A DNA stretch of 64,000 bases from Trema orientale (Eukaryota > Streptophyta > Magnoliopsida > Rosales > Cannabaceae). The notes under the pieces are model-generated. The model was not told the origin of the DNA. It searched no databases and worked only from the letters and a program-made list of their open reading frames with translations. Every line of letters begins with the position of its first letter. The first letter of the stretch is position 1. Position numbers and translations under genes: made by a program. The DNA is taken from the NCBI GenBank assembly GCA_002914845.1, contig JXTC01000066.1:1015649-1079648 (forward strand). Reading direction: 5' to 3'. This document shows positions 51,306-64,000 of the stretch, one piece after another.

Positions 51306-51317
51306 TGGTACCAGAGC
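51306..51317 (+). other. Primer-binding site of the copia element
   Basis: TGGTACCAGAGC, one mismatch from the initiator-Met complement TGGTATCAGAGC, two bases after the LTR. Confidence 0.75.
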
Positions 51318-51588
51318 GGTTATATGAGTATATAGTATTGATTATTTGTATACATGAGTGGGTATTGCATTATTTTTTTATGTATTTAATGATGAATGGA
51401 TGAGTTATCATATCATGGATGTATGGTTGGTATTTGATTATTAATTATATGATTCCTTAGGTTTTAATCCCTTGCAATTTATTTTGATTAGATCAAAATG
51501 TGTAAACCCTAATTTTGGGGTATAGGCTTTGTTGTATTTTTCTTTCTTTTTCCCTGTAATATATAAAGAAGATTGATGAACGTCTAAT

Positions 51589-53207
51589 TGTGTACATTTA
51601 TTATAGAATTATATCATCAATATACACTTAGAGTTTCATTAAATTCCCTAATTTAAAGCACTTTTGTAGACATAGGCATAAAAGCAAGAATTACCCTTAA
51701 TTTGTGCTAAATATTCGTTTATGCACAGGTTTTGTAAAATAGGCACAGATTCTAAACTATATGAGATCTTGATTCAATTCTTAAACCCATAGATTCTGAA
51801 CTCAATTCTTCACTCAATTTATAAGATCTTCCCAGATTATTTCAAAATGGGTCTCAAATGGATAATATTGCAAATTAGACTGCATTCACGTTCAGTCCAA
51901 CACCCTTCAATATTTGACCCATTCTGGCCTCATTACGATCTCAAATGAAGTGATTCTTGATGCTATGGATACATACACAAAAAGATCTAGATGATTTGTC
52001 CTTTGAGAAAATTCAAAAGAAGCCGACATCTGGGTGCAAAGATCAGATCTTTCCAAATGATAAGATTAGCAATTAATTTTGACTCAGCAGAACTTATCTT
52101 CACCATTTTTGCTATAAGTCAAGAAATACAGCTCCAACGGATACAATTTGGTGGCATACGACTCCTAAGAGATAAGGCTTCAAGTTCTCTTCTTTGATCA
52201 AGACTGTTTTCGTCCAAATTCATAGAGTTCCAAATGCATTTTTGGGAGGGACTGAATCTGCCAAAACAAGTTGCCAACTTACTCTTATCCTTAGCCTACA
52301 AATTTTGATTTTGTATCTCCAAGTTTTCCTATAAATAGATGCTTAAGTTAGGCTTAGGAGGCAGCTTGGTTTGAGATCAAAATCACTCTCTTTTGTTTTC
52401 TTCTTATTATTCATGTTATTGTAATCTTATTTTGCCTTCAAAATAGTAAGAGTTTTGTGTTTAAAGCTATGTTCATATTGTGTTCATACTTGTTATTTTT
52501 CTTCATCATGTTTACTTAATCTTACATGTTGCTATGGTGAAAGGGTGAATCTCTTGGAGGAGAGATAGGTATAATCTAAACTCTAGGTAGATTTCATTGT
52601 TTATATCCTTTAATCATTGTTACATATGTGCTACTTAATTTTCTTAATCAATCTTAATACCCTCCTTGTTAAGTGGTGGGTCTTGATTCATTATAGTCAA
52701 CCTTTGACACAACAAATACTTAATTCCTTTTATACAGGTTGTGCTAGGAATGGATTTTGATTTGTTGTGGACATAAGGTGGCACCATAAATACTTGACTA
52801 CATTTGCAAGTGTTGGTATTATCAAAAAAAAATAATTAAGAAAACTAATCTAATCACATAAATAACTAATAATAAACCTTTAATGATTAATCTTCCAATT
52901 GGAACCTCCGTTGTCTGTGGATTCCAATTGAGTGATAAGAGAGCTTAGGTTATACTTATTTAAAGTACCCAAGACTGGATCCCCTAATCTTAGCAATTGT
53001 TTAATTCTGCAACTTCATATCGTTATATTTTTGTCACTTTGTTTCATATTGTCATAATCATCCTACAACATACTTTCTTCCATCATTTTTATTCTTGTAA
53101 TATATGTGTTACGGTCTTGTATTATTCACCAATCTTCCTGTAGATCGACCTCGGTCTTACCGAGTAATTTATTACTTTGACACTCCTGTACTTGGGAAAA
53201 AACTTCA
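51589..53207 (+). mobile_element. Probable solo LTR nested in the copia leader
   Basis: A block unrelated to copia leader DNA starts TGTGTAC at 51589 and ends CTTCA at 53207. Flanking 5-mers CTAAT and TTAAT agree at four of five positions. It has a TATA box (CTATAAATAG at 52331) and a 3' end layout like the Athila-type LTRs (ATTACTTTGACACTCCTGTA before the end). Its 1,619 bases compare with 1,628 for the LTR of element A, though the sequences are only distantly alike. No interior, so a solo LTR. The open stretch 51991-52197 is incidental. Confidence 0.5.
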
Positions 53208-54691
53208 TTAATTTGAATCAGTCAAAGATGATGGAGATGTTTCCGCTTGGAGCCAACCTGACGCCCCAAAAAACTCACACACAAAAAAAAGGATCATATA
53301 TATATTTTTAAAGTTATATATATAAGTAACAACAAAAAAATTACGATTTTCGTATTAAAAAAATATTTTTTTTATATAATATATATATATATGTATATTA
53401 ATATATGTGATATATATAACTTTATATATATATTATATATATAGCTTACGTTAAAATAAAAAAAATGGGCCCAAGGCCCAAATGATAATTTAGATAATCA
53501 TATAGGTTAGGCTAGTTTTGTAAAGTATTTATAGAAATATCACTCTTTATAAATATGATTTATAAAAATACCAAAAGAAGAAAGGAGGCCCAAAAAGTCC
53601 AGCAGATAGTTTTCCGGCCTGCGTGCCTCTGACTCTTTGTAATTTTATTATTTTATTAAATTATAATTTCCTAAGGGACCCGGCCAAATATCATTATTAT
53701 TTTATTTTATTATTATATTATATGTGATATGTATAACATGACTATGCATTATAACATGCCATTCATTATATCCACTCATAGTCATGTATGAATGTCATGC
53801 ATATATGTTATATTCACGCTAAAATAGTTTAGTTAGAATATGACTAATTTAATTAGATTAAATAATTAAATAAGAATAAAAATTGAATAAAGATCTAAGT
53901 TTAATAGTTAAATTTTGGTAATATCACACTTATATAATTTAGGCTATCCTTATTAATTAGATTAATTAGATTAGCCAAATTATTCATATAATAATAAATT
54001 TGGATTTTTAGAAAATTCAGTAATTTATTTAAGACCAATAATATTGGACTAATAGTTTAACCTAGAAAACTATATTAAATATAACAACTAGGTTAAATAA
54101 AACATTAGATGTTTATTAATAAAAACACATAAGATTTTAAAATAATGAGTGGGAGATGGGTATATGACAATATATCCAACGGTCTCCATTATTAATTAAG
54201 CACCGTGAGATTTAATTGGTATTGAAAGACGCTTAGATTTCGTCCTCCCTACGGAGGGTGTCCATTTAAATTAATAGTAAGGCTTAATTTTCAAGAGATA
54301 GGATTTTAGAAAATATTTCAAAATTGACCTACCCTATGGCGGTAATTTTGAGTTAAGTGGCTAGAATCTGAAATAATGGGTCACACTCATGAGAATACAA
54401 TTAAATTATTAATAGTACCTTGACCATAAAACAGTAGTTAACAAATAAAAAAAAATATGAGATATTTTGATGTTTTATTTATTAATTGAAAGAGTCCCAA
54501 TTCAATTAATAATTATGTGACCTATCCTACGACGATACCTAATTAGAGAAAATTGAATTGTCATCGAATTAGTAATTAAGTTTATGTGTTTACTTACTTA
54601 CATCATGCATCACATTTACTATTCTGAATTCTTTGTAATATTTATTTACAAATATGTTGAATGTTGCTTTATTTATTTAATTTCAGCAAAT
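53208..54691 (+). other. Remaining leader of the copia element
   Basis: AT-rich, with (TA)n runs at 53376-53395 and 53425-53445. No coding frame before the gag start. Confidence 0.55.
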
Positions 54692-55504
54692 ATGTCAACC
54701 TCGAATCCTATTATTGCATTACTCGCAAATAAAAAATTAACTCGAGATAATTTTATCAAGTGAAAAATTAATATGAATATCGTGCCTATTAGTAAATACT
54801 ACAAGTTTGTGCTTACGGAGGAATATCCTCCACAACCCGCTACTAATGCTACTCGTGCTGCACGGAAAAGCTTTAAAAAATGGACTCATGCTAATAATAA
54901 AGCTCGCTGCTACATGTTAGCAGGCATGACTGACGTGCTTAGAGTTAAGCACGAAAAGATGAAGATTGCTTATGAGATAATGGAGTCCTTCTAGGCCATA
55001 TTTGGGCAACAATCTGATCAATCTCGCCATGACACCGTTAAAAAGGCTATGAATACGAAGATAAAGAGAGGAACTCCAATGAGAGATCATGTTTTGAACA
55101 TGATCAATTACTTTGGAGAGGCTGAAGTTCACGGGACTACGATCGATGACCACACTCAAGTGAGTATGATTCTAGAATCACTCTCACCTGATTTTCTTCA
55201 ATTCAAGAGCAATTATGTTATGAACAAGTTGAATTATACAATGACTCAACTACTCAACGAACTGCAAATCTTCAAATCGATATCGAAAGATAAAGGTAAA
55301 GATAGCTCAGCAACTATTGCTAAAGCAAATATTGTAAAAGAAAATCCCTTTACCTCTAACAAAAATAAGAAGAAGAAAAGCAAGGGTACCTCTGAGTCTA
55401 AGCCTAAAAAGAGCAAGAAGGGCAACACAAGTACCAAGAAGAACAACTCTAAGGACAAAAAGCCTAATAAAAAAAAATTTCACTACGGAGTTGAAGGACA
55501 TTAG
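54692..55504 (+). pseudogene. copia gag relic
   Basis: One frame from ATG 54692, in-frame stops at 54761 (TGA), 54992 (TAG) and 55502 (TAG), no frameshift. It matches copia gag (UBN2-type): GTPMRDHVLNMINYFGEAE, then SMILESLSPDF, then a lysine-rich tail (55330-55480) that precedes the zinc knuckle. The first knuckle positions are damaged (FHYGVEGH then a stop). The frame stays in register despite the stops. Confidence 0.8.
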
Positions 55505-56986
55505 AAGAGAAACTGTAACAAGTATCTCTCCGAATTGAAAGAGAAGAAGAAAAGTAAATATGATTTACTCGTTTTAGAAGCTTGTTTAGTGGAAGCAGAT
55601 TTATTTGATATATCTCCTTGGATAGTTGATTCAGGAGTCACTAATCATGTTTGTTCTTCTTTTTAGATGCCTAGTTCTTCAAAAGAGCTTACGGATAGGG
55701 AATTCACAATGAGAGTGGGCAATAGAGCCAAAGTTTTGGTAAAGGAATGGGAGTCGTCTATCTTCATTTTAGGAATAGATTTTTGTAATTAAACAATGTT
55801 TATTTTATTCCCGATTTTCGTAGGAATTTGATTTCTATTTCAAGATTATTTGAACAAATATTTGGTGTTTCTTTTCTTAATAATGAGATTATTATTTCTA
55901 GAAATAGTTTAAATATTTGTTCTGCAAAAATAGAGAATGGATTTTACATGTTAAGGCCAGACGAATAATCACCACTTAATACCGAAATATTTAAAGGAGA
56001 ACATCCCAAACCTAAACAGCAAAAGGTTTCTCATGACGACGATACATATCTTTGGCACCTTAGATTAGGGTATATCAATCTAGATAGGATAAATAGACTT
56101 GTAAAAGATGGTCTTTTAAGAGAGTTAAAAATTGGCACTCTACTAATTTATGAATCTTGTCTAGAAGGGAAAATAACTAAGAGACCTTTCTCAGCAAAGG
56201 GCGAAAGGGCCAAAGAACCCCTTGAGCTTATGCATAACGATGTATGTGGTCCATTAAATATATAAGCAAGAGGCAGTTATAAATACTTTGTCACATTTAT
56301 GTATGATTATTCACGATATGGATACATGTACCTAATGTAAAGAAAATCAGAAACTTTTGAAAAGTTCAAATAATTCACAGCAGAATCTGAAAAGCAATTA
56401 AGTAAGTCATTAAAAACTCTTCGATCAGATCGAAGAGGTGAATACCTTGATAATGAATTCAAGGATTACTTACTAGAGAATGGCATCCTATCCCAACTCA
56501 GTACCTATAACACCACAACAGAATAGTGTTGCCAAAAGGAGAAACTGAACATTGCTTGATATGGTTAGATCAATGATGAATTACTCTTCCCTATCACTCT
56601 CATTTTAGGGCTATACACTACAAACTGTTGTTTACATTTTAAATGTAGTACCTTCCAAGTCTATCTAAATGGCACCTTTAGAGTTGTGGAATAGGCGTAA
56701 ACCTAGTTTACGTCACATCCGCATATGGGGATGCCCAGCACATGTACTGAAAGGGAAGATTGGGAAGCTAGAACCACGCACAAAGGTTCGTTTATTTATA
56801 GGCTATCCAAAAGGCACAAGAGGAGGTTCGTTTTATAGTTCTCAAGAGAAAAAGGTATTTGTATCGATAAATACCACTTTTCTTGAAAATAACTATACGA
56901 TAGATTTCAAACCTCGAAGTAAATTTATACTAGAGGAATTACTTTCTAATCAGATTAGACCACAACTAATAATAGTTATTGAATAA
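55505..56986 (+). pseudogene. copia protease and integrase relic
   Basis: The frame continues from gag. The protease active site WIVDSGVTNHV is near 55620-55650, followed by a stop at 55667 and then frameshifts. The GAG-pre-integrase part has LWHLRLGYIN (histidine of the usual LGH changed to tyrosine) and ESCLEGK, where the first zinc-binding cysteine is replaced. The integrase core keeps NDVCGPLN and SDRRGEYL, with more stops between. The last open part (56669-56986) has LELWNRRKPS and IRIWGCPAHV, standard integrase C-terminal landmarks. Inactive. Confidence 0.8.
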
Positions 56987-57124
56987 TAAAATTATGAAAC
57001 CACTATTCCAGATTAGAATACCTCGGTAACTCGACGTAGTGAAAGGCTTATTAGACCACCTGCTCAGTGCAGGGAAATTAGAGAAGCACATATTGTTGTT
57101 TCTGATAGTAGTCAAGATGACCCA

Positions 57125-58669
57125 TTGACATATAAGCATGCAATAAAAGATTCTGATAAGGAAAAATGGCAAGAGGCTATGAACCAAAAAATGGAATCCA
57201 TGTATTCCAATTCTGTCCGGGAACTTATAGATCTACCTGAAGATGTCAGGCCTATTGGATGTAAATGGATCTATAAAAGAAAAAAAAAGTGCGGATGGAA
57301 AAGTTTAAATGTTCAAGGTTAGGTTAGTGGCAAAGAGTTATAACCAAAAAGAGGGAGTTGATTATGAAGAGACTTTTTCACCAGTAGCCATGCTTAAATC
57401 CATACGTATCCTCTTATCCATTGCTGTATGTTTAGACTATGAAATATAGCAAATAGACGTCAAGACAGCTTTTTTGAATGGCTATCTTGAAGAAAGCATC
57501 TATATGGTGCAACCAGAAAGTTTCATAGCCAAAGACTAAGAGTAGAAAGTCTACAAGCTACTTAGGTCCACTTATAAACTTAAGCAAACTTCAAGATCAT
57601 GAAATCTAAGATTTTATGAGACGATCAAGTCTTATAATTTCGATCAAAATATTGATGAACCTTGTATATACAAGTACATCAAAGGTAAGAAAGTGGTCTT
57701 CCTAGTTCTTTATGTAGATGATATTTTGCTTATTAAGAATGACGTGAAAACATTATCTAATATAAAGAAGTGGCTAAGGATTTGGGAGAAGCAAGTTATA
57801 TACTTGAGATCCAGATTATTCGAGATCACAAGAATAGGCTTTTGGCACTGTCTCAAGCATCTTATATTGATAAGGTGCTCACTCATTTTTCGATACGAAA
57901 CTCCAAGAAAAGACGGTTATCTTATCGACATAGAGTTATCCTTTCTAAAGAGCAATATCCTAGGATACCTCAAGAGGAAGAGCATATTAGACGGGTACCT
58001 TATGTATCTGCAGTTAACAACCTTATGCATGCCATATTGTGTACCAGGTTTGACATATGCTACGTAGTATGGATTGTCAATCGTTTTCAATCAAATCAAG
58101 GATTGGATCACTTGATAGCGGTGAAGCATATTCTCAAGTATCTCAGGAGAATGAGAAATTATATTCTAGTTTATTCAAGTCAGGATTTGATTCCTACTGG
58201 TTACACTGATTCTGATTTTCAATCAAACAAAGATACTCGAAAATCGATGTCTGGTTCAGTGTTCACTCTTAGTGGTGGAGCTGTTATCTGGAGAAGTGTT
58301 AAATAATCCAGCAATACAGATTCTACTATAGAAGCAGAATACATAGCAGCTTGTGAAGTAGCTAAAGAAGCAGTTTGGCTCTTTACTGATTTAGAAGTTG
58401 TTCCAAATATGGATAAGCCACTGACTTTATATTGTGACAACAGTAGAGCGGTGGCGAATTCAAAAGAACCGAGAAGTCACAAGAGAAGAAAGCATGTAGA
58501 GAGGAAGTATCATCTGATTAGAGAGATAGCACATCGAGAAGATGCGACAGTTATAAAGATAGCATCCGAAAACGACATTACTGATCCTTTTACAAAGACA
58601 CTTTCAGTGAAGACTTTTGAGAGTCACTCAGAAAGTTTAGAATTGAGAGACATGTCTCACCTACTTTAG
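57125..58669 (+). pseudogene. copia reverse transcriptase and RNase H relic
   Basis: Copia RT landmarks in order: WQEAMNQKMESM, RPIGCKWIYKRK, a frameshift near 57290, QIDVKTAFLNGYLEE, the catalytic LYVDDILLI near 57700-57730, another frameshift near 57775, then DLGEASYILEIQIIRD, KHILKYLRR and TGYTDSDFQSNKD. RNase H follows with SMSGSVFTLSGG, a stop at 58303, EAEYIAACEVAKEAVW, and CDNSRAVANSKEP. The last residues end at 58669, just before the polypurine tract. At least two frameshifts and several stops rule out function. Confidence 0.85.
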
Positions 58670-58683
58670 GGCAAGTGGGAGAT

Positions 58684-60492
58684 TGTTAGGGTTTATGCCC
58701 TAAAAGTATGTATATTTTGGATATTTGCTAAATTAATAAAATGCATTTTTCTATTTGAATTTGTGCATAATTTATATGTCTTTAAATATCAAAAAATTCT
58801 TAGTTTATTTATGTGACCACAAATTTAGTATACAAGTATTATATATATGAGGATTAAATTTATGGATAATAAACTAAATATAGTCCATAATAATTAATTA
58901 AAGTATGAGATCTTTAATTTAATATTATTAGTACAGTCTATTAACATTGAGAATGTAATAATCTTATCCGGACTATTGATGTGTTGACATCATAATGGAG
59001 GTACTTTATATAATTCGATTATATAGGACTGGACCAGATATGATTTGAATCTTTCATAAATCTTGTATACTGTTGAGAGTTCAAATAATGTCACTAGATG
59101 ATCATATGTAAATCAATATTAATCCTGAGTAGTTATAGACTCCTATTTATAACATTATGTTCTTTAACATACCTATTAAAGGTTTGTTTCTTAAACAGAT
59201 CGAAATATTTGTATCTTGGGAGCATGATGAGATGAGTAGCTAGGAATGTAGATTACAGATATGGACTCCATTCCTTCTATTAGGAAGCTAGAAAAATGAT
59301 TCTCTTGTGTATTGATTCAAGACTTGAATAATTTGAGTACTCAATTTATAATAGATTTATAAATTAATTGTTCATTGGAGAATCAATGGTGCACAAGGAT
59401 AAAGATGTAGTTGAAGAGGTAAATAGAACATGTCCTAGCTCCAATTATAAATTATCTATAGAGGATTGAACTACATGTAATGATTAAATCGATGGACTGC
59501 TTGTTGTTTTCTGACTAAATTAATTCTGTAACTTCAAGAATGCAATTCCAGTTTTTTTGTGGAGTAATATTGGAATTAATAAATTAGACAAATTAATTAA
59601 AGAATTTAATTAATTGTCATAATTTATTGGAGCTTGAATTACAGGTCTATAGATCCCTAATTCTACCTCTTACAAATACTGTATTGGATATTACATTAAA
59701 TCTGTTATTGCACACTTTGTCTAGATAAATTGTTTGTCTACAATAATTAATAATTATTATTAATTAATTAATTTTGAATTAATTAATTTAAATTTATGGA
59801 GGGATAAATTTCTTAATTTGTTTAAAATTTGAATTTAAAAATATCTAATTATCAGATAATTAGATAAACAGAAATTGGGAAACTGACTAAAAATGAAACA
59901 TCCTTCCTTGAAAGAGTTATCTACTAGTTTATATATATATACAGATATATATTAATTAATTAGATTAATTAGTTATATATATTACGTTTCTTTAAAAAAA
60001 AAATAAGGTCACATTTTTTAAAATTATATATATTAATTTGATTAATATGTTATTTATTAAATAGTTTAATAAATAAATATATATATAAAACTCTAGCAGA
60101 AAATAAATGCGCTATGCACTATTTTCTATAGAGCCTCCATTAACTAGAAAGAAAAAGAAAAGAGTCTTCATATTCTCTATAGAACAAACTCTTACAATCT
60201 TATGTGTTGAGAATATTGCAAGGGCCTAAAGTGTGAGTTTTTGAGAAATTGTACACAACGCCCATACGTTCATGCAGTTGTACTTGAGGTTTGGATTGGA
60301 AGATCGTGGTTTAGAAGACAAAAAAGTTAGGATCCGCTGATAGACTATAAGAGGGATTAGATATATTATCTTTGTATATTTTCTGTTTGCGATGAATTAA
60401 TACTATGCACTCATATAGTCAATTATTTTGAGAAAATTTTTGAACGTTCTTAGGCCAATCTTCCGCTATGAAAATCGTTTTAAAATCCAACA
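58684..60492 (+). repeat. 3' LTR of the copia element
   Basis: 1,809 bases beginning TGTTAGGG and ending CCAACA, followed at once by the CATAA target duplication. Confidence 0.9.
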
Positions 60493-61964
60493 CATAATGC
60501 AGTAAGTATTCGTTCAGAAGACAAAATATAACTTCTACATCCCTTCAAGAAAAAAAGGATAACTTCTACGTTATGTTATGATTATTTTACACATCAAAGT
60601 TCAAAAACGAAAAAGGATGTTTCTAGTGAGGACTAACAAGTAGCAATTGTAGAATTTTAGTACTCAGAGCCAAAAACAAATTGTATTTTTAGCAGAAATT
60701 AAAAGCAAATGTACCTTTTTCCTTGAAATTTGTTTTTAACACATGCTTTGATTTCTATATCAGATTATTCATCGATATTTCCGAATATGCTAGGATTATT
60801 CATCGATATTTCCGAATATGCTTGGCTCCTTTTAGATTTTGGATTTTAAGGAGGAAAAAAAATAAATTCTTAAGAATTTTATTTTCTTTTGTTTGGATTT
60901 TATCAAAGTTTGAAAATAAAATTATTACAAATATTCGGTAAAGGATGTTTTTCGTAAATTTGGAAGATTTAGATTATAATGAAAATATTATGGGAGAAAA
61001 AGTTTTGAAAACTAAACTTTATAGAAGTTCAGGAAAATATTTTTCCTCTCTTTTTCTTTCAACTTTTCCCTCACAATTTTTTTTTCCTACTAAATTCCAA
61101 GTTCCAAACATAGCCAAAGGTCCTCTTTGTAACTCGTATTTTAGAGAGAGAAAATTTTTGGAGTAATTACATTTTTTTCTTCTTTGGATTCTTATAATAA
61201 AAGAGAGAAAATTCGTTAAGACAGTGGAAATTGAATGTATAACATAATTTTAGGTGCCTTTAGTTGCCGTTACAAAATAAGAATAGTAATAGACTAGAAA
61301 TCTTCACAAATAAATTGTAAAAAGATAAAAGTGTCAAAAGATAATTTAGGAAGCTTTATTAAAATATTTTTCTTATCTTTTTTCTGGGAGAAATTTACAC
61401 TGAGTACTCATTTTTATTTTTATATTTCAGATTTACTTTTTTTTTATTTTATTTCAAAAATACCCATTTTTAGATATATAATTTACGTGTATAAAATGTG
61501 TTGTATAAATTTACAAAGTAAATTTTTACTTGTAGTTTATTTATAATATAAACTTATATCTATGGTGTATATTTTGAAGCGTATACCGATATTTATGTAT
61601 ACTTTTATAAATAAAATATACACCAGTACACATTTTATGTATAAAATACTTACAACATATTTCTCAAAAAGGGGTATAAAAACGGGTATTTATAGAAATA
61701 TACTTATGAAAATGGGTATTGATGTACTTTTCCCTTTTTCTTATAATTTTTCTTTTTATAATTGTATTTTTTTCGCTCAACAAAATCCAAGTTCCAATAA
61801 AGGGCTTGGTAAAATAAATACAGATAAAATTACATATAAATTCATTGCCATTTTCAATCACATTTGTGTTGTTTTCAAGTTTTTATCTTTTATTTATGGA
61901 GCAAAAAAAATATGATGAAATAAATGACAGTATATATCATTTACAAAAGTAGGACTTTCATTGA
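60493..61964. other. Intergenic AT-rich DNA
   Basis: Short open stretches (for example 61562-61915) are low-complexity A/T frames without domain signal. A 31-bp tandem repeat lies inside. Confidence 0.4.
60763..60824 (+). repeat. 31-bp tandem repeat, two copies
   Basis: GATTATTCATCGATATTTCC plus 11 bases, twice in succession, differing only at the last base or two. Confidence 0.85.
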
Positions 61965-62118
61965 ATAAGTATTTTCGAATTTTAAATTTGCCACTGTCTT
62001 TTCAAAACTCGATCCTGGATCCTGATTAAGCATACTCGAAAATCAAAACTTTAAAATAGTAGAAAAATCAAAATTATTTTCAACACCCTAACTAACCACG
62101 AGAACTACGGTATCTATA
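61965..62118 (-). repeat. Dispersed foldback-type repeat, second copy
   Basis: The reverse complement carries CCGTAGTTCTCGTGGTTAGT and the same following blocks as 45388-45525. Confidence 0.5.
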
Positions 62119-62454
62119 ATATGGATAGGTTAAATAGCATGTTGTGTTAAGACTGAGGATTCTATAACACGACCAGTCATGAGTCAGGTTCAAGTAAATT
62201 TTTGTTTTTCTAATATTGAACTTCGACCTGCCCTACCAACATGATTTACCACTCTAGTAAAAAGTAAACACCATCAAACTCACATAAACATACATAACAA
62301 ATATTTAAGAAAAATATATATATGACAGACTTCGTCTAAATTAGCATTTAAGTACTACAAAACTTGAAAATTCATTATCTAAAATATACGAATGAAAATT
62401 TAGAAAAAGAAAAATACAAAGTAATTTTCTTTTAAAGAAAAGAATTAATGACCC

Positions 62455-62968
62455 TATTGGTCCTTAAATTATTGATTTTCCTCATTTTAAGCCCTAAACT
62501 TAAAAACTTTCCATTTCTTTGGTCCTTATTCTATTAAAATTATTCCGTTTTAGTCATTTTTAATAGCTTCCGTTAAATGTTTAATGGAATGTGTTTTTAG
62601 CTTAGGGATCAATATGTAATTTTGTTTGAAGTCATTATTTTGCTCTCAAATTTAACATAAAATTGGATAATGCTAGGAGTCCCCACAAATTTACTAAAAT
62701 TTGTGTACTAATACATGTAGTACGTATCACTAATTATCACCATTCAATTGGTGTATTGAAACTAACCACAAATATATTTAAAACCATTCACTAATTGTAT
62801 TTTGACAACTCACTTATCACATATGTTGGGTACAAAAATTTTGGTAAACTAATTGTGAAACATAGTATTATCTAATGAAAATAATAGATAAAGGTAAATG
62901 TGAAATAATTTTAATAGCTTAAGGACCATAATGTTAAAATGTAAAATTTGAGGACCAAAGTAAAACTT
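62455..62968. mobile_element. Foldback element upstream of the ZTL-like gene
   Basis: TTGGTCCTTAAATTATTGAT at the left pairs in inverted form with the right end, which read backwards gives TTGGTCCTCAAATTTTACAT and then GGTCCTTAAGCTATTAAAAT. The left arm also has a second GGTCCTT..CTATTAAAATTATT block. Non-coding, and split by a smaller MITE. Confidence 0.5.
62665..62873. mobile_element. Nested MITE
   Basis: About 210 bases with imperfect terminal inverted repeats: GGATAATGCTAGGAGTCCCC..ACTAAAATTTGTGTAC at left, and read backwards AGATAATACTATGTTTCACA..ACCAAAATTTTTGTAC at right. Superfamily not assigned. Confidence 0.5.

Positions 62969-64000
<1,032 letters not shown>

Larger units (their letters stand above)
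49483..60492 (+). mobile_element. Ty1/copia LTR retrotransposon, degenerate
   Basis: LTRs 49483-51303 and 58684-60492 flank 7.4 kb that carries gag, protease, integrase, reverse transcriptase and RNase H relics in copia order. A perfect 5-bp target duplication, CATAA, lies at 49478-49482 and 60493-60497. The primer site is iMet-type and the purine tract GGGCAAGTGGGAGA precedes the right LTR. All coding parts are broken. A solo LTR of another element is nested in the leader. Confidence 0.9.

Noticed and set aside
61562..61915. 117-codon plus-strand frame rich in I, Y, F and K
   Set aside because: Low-complexity A/T sequence, with codon content that follows base composition and no domain.

Overview
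This is eudicot-type plant nuclear DNA: AT-rich and dominated by LTR retrotransposons, with intron-bearing genes of plant families and no prokaryotic gene layout. I cannot name the species. Only two host genes are convincing: a BAHD acyltransferase of the HCT type (hydroxycinnamoyl-CoA:shikimate/quinate hydroxycinnamoyltransferase; two exons, minus strand, 16955-20066) and the first exon of a ZEITLUPE/ADAGIO-type LOV blue-light receptor at the right edge (63515-63753, plus strand). A short open stretch just upstream of the HCT gene resembles the C-terminus of a bHLH transcription factor and is probably a relic.

Layout. 1-5531: a Ty3/gypsy element of Athila type that has lost pol and most of gag, with its left LTR cut by the window edge. 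5681-14910: a coding-free 9.2 kb LARD-type element (2.6 kb LTRs, 4.0 kb non-coding interior, minus strand), apparently sitting in an older LTR of the same family (5590-5680 and 14911-16348). A small CACTA element (15163-15846) also interrupts that older LTR. 16955-20066: HCT gene, with a foldback element in its intron. 21072-31622: a solo LTR of the LARD family, split by a younger Athila-type element (22345-30108, minus strand) that has a perfect 5-bp target duplication and a gag-pro frame broken by five stops. 32781-42151: a second LARD copy, holding a 461-base assembly gap. 42152-45525: no gene, but two segmental duplications. 45526-48563: a CACTA remnant carrying a Pack-MULE (45942-47362) whose long inverted repeats enclose a broken GH17 beta-1,3-glucanase fragment. 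49483-60492: a degenerate Ty1/copia element with a perfect 5-bp target duplication and a nested solo LTR. 60493-63514: AT-rich DNA with foldback elements and MITEs, then the promoter and leader of the ZTL-like gene.

The two host genes have no evident functional link: one belongs to phenylpropanoid/lignin and chlorogenate metabolism, the other to circadian and photoperiod control. Most of the window records waves of nested insertion. The most notable structures are the Pack-MULE inside a CACTA remnant, the LARD family (two full copies, one solo LTR, one older broken LTR), and an Athila-type element that looks young by its LTRs but has a non-functional gag-pro. I saw no CRISPR array, bacterial-type operon, rRNA or convincing tRNA gene. 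LTR and repeat boundaries were aligned by eye; divergence was not computed.
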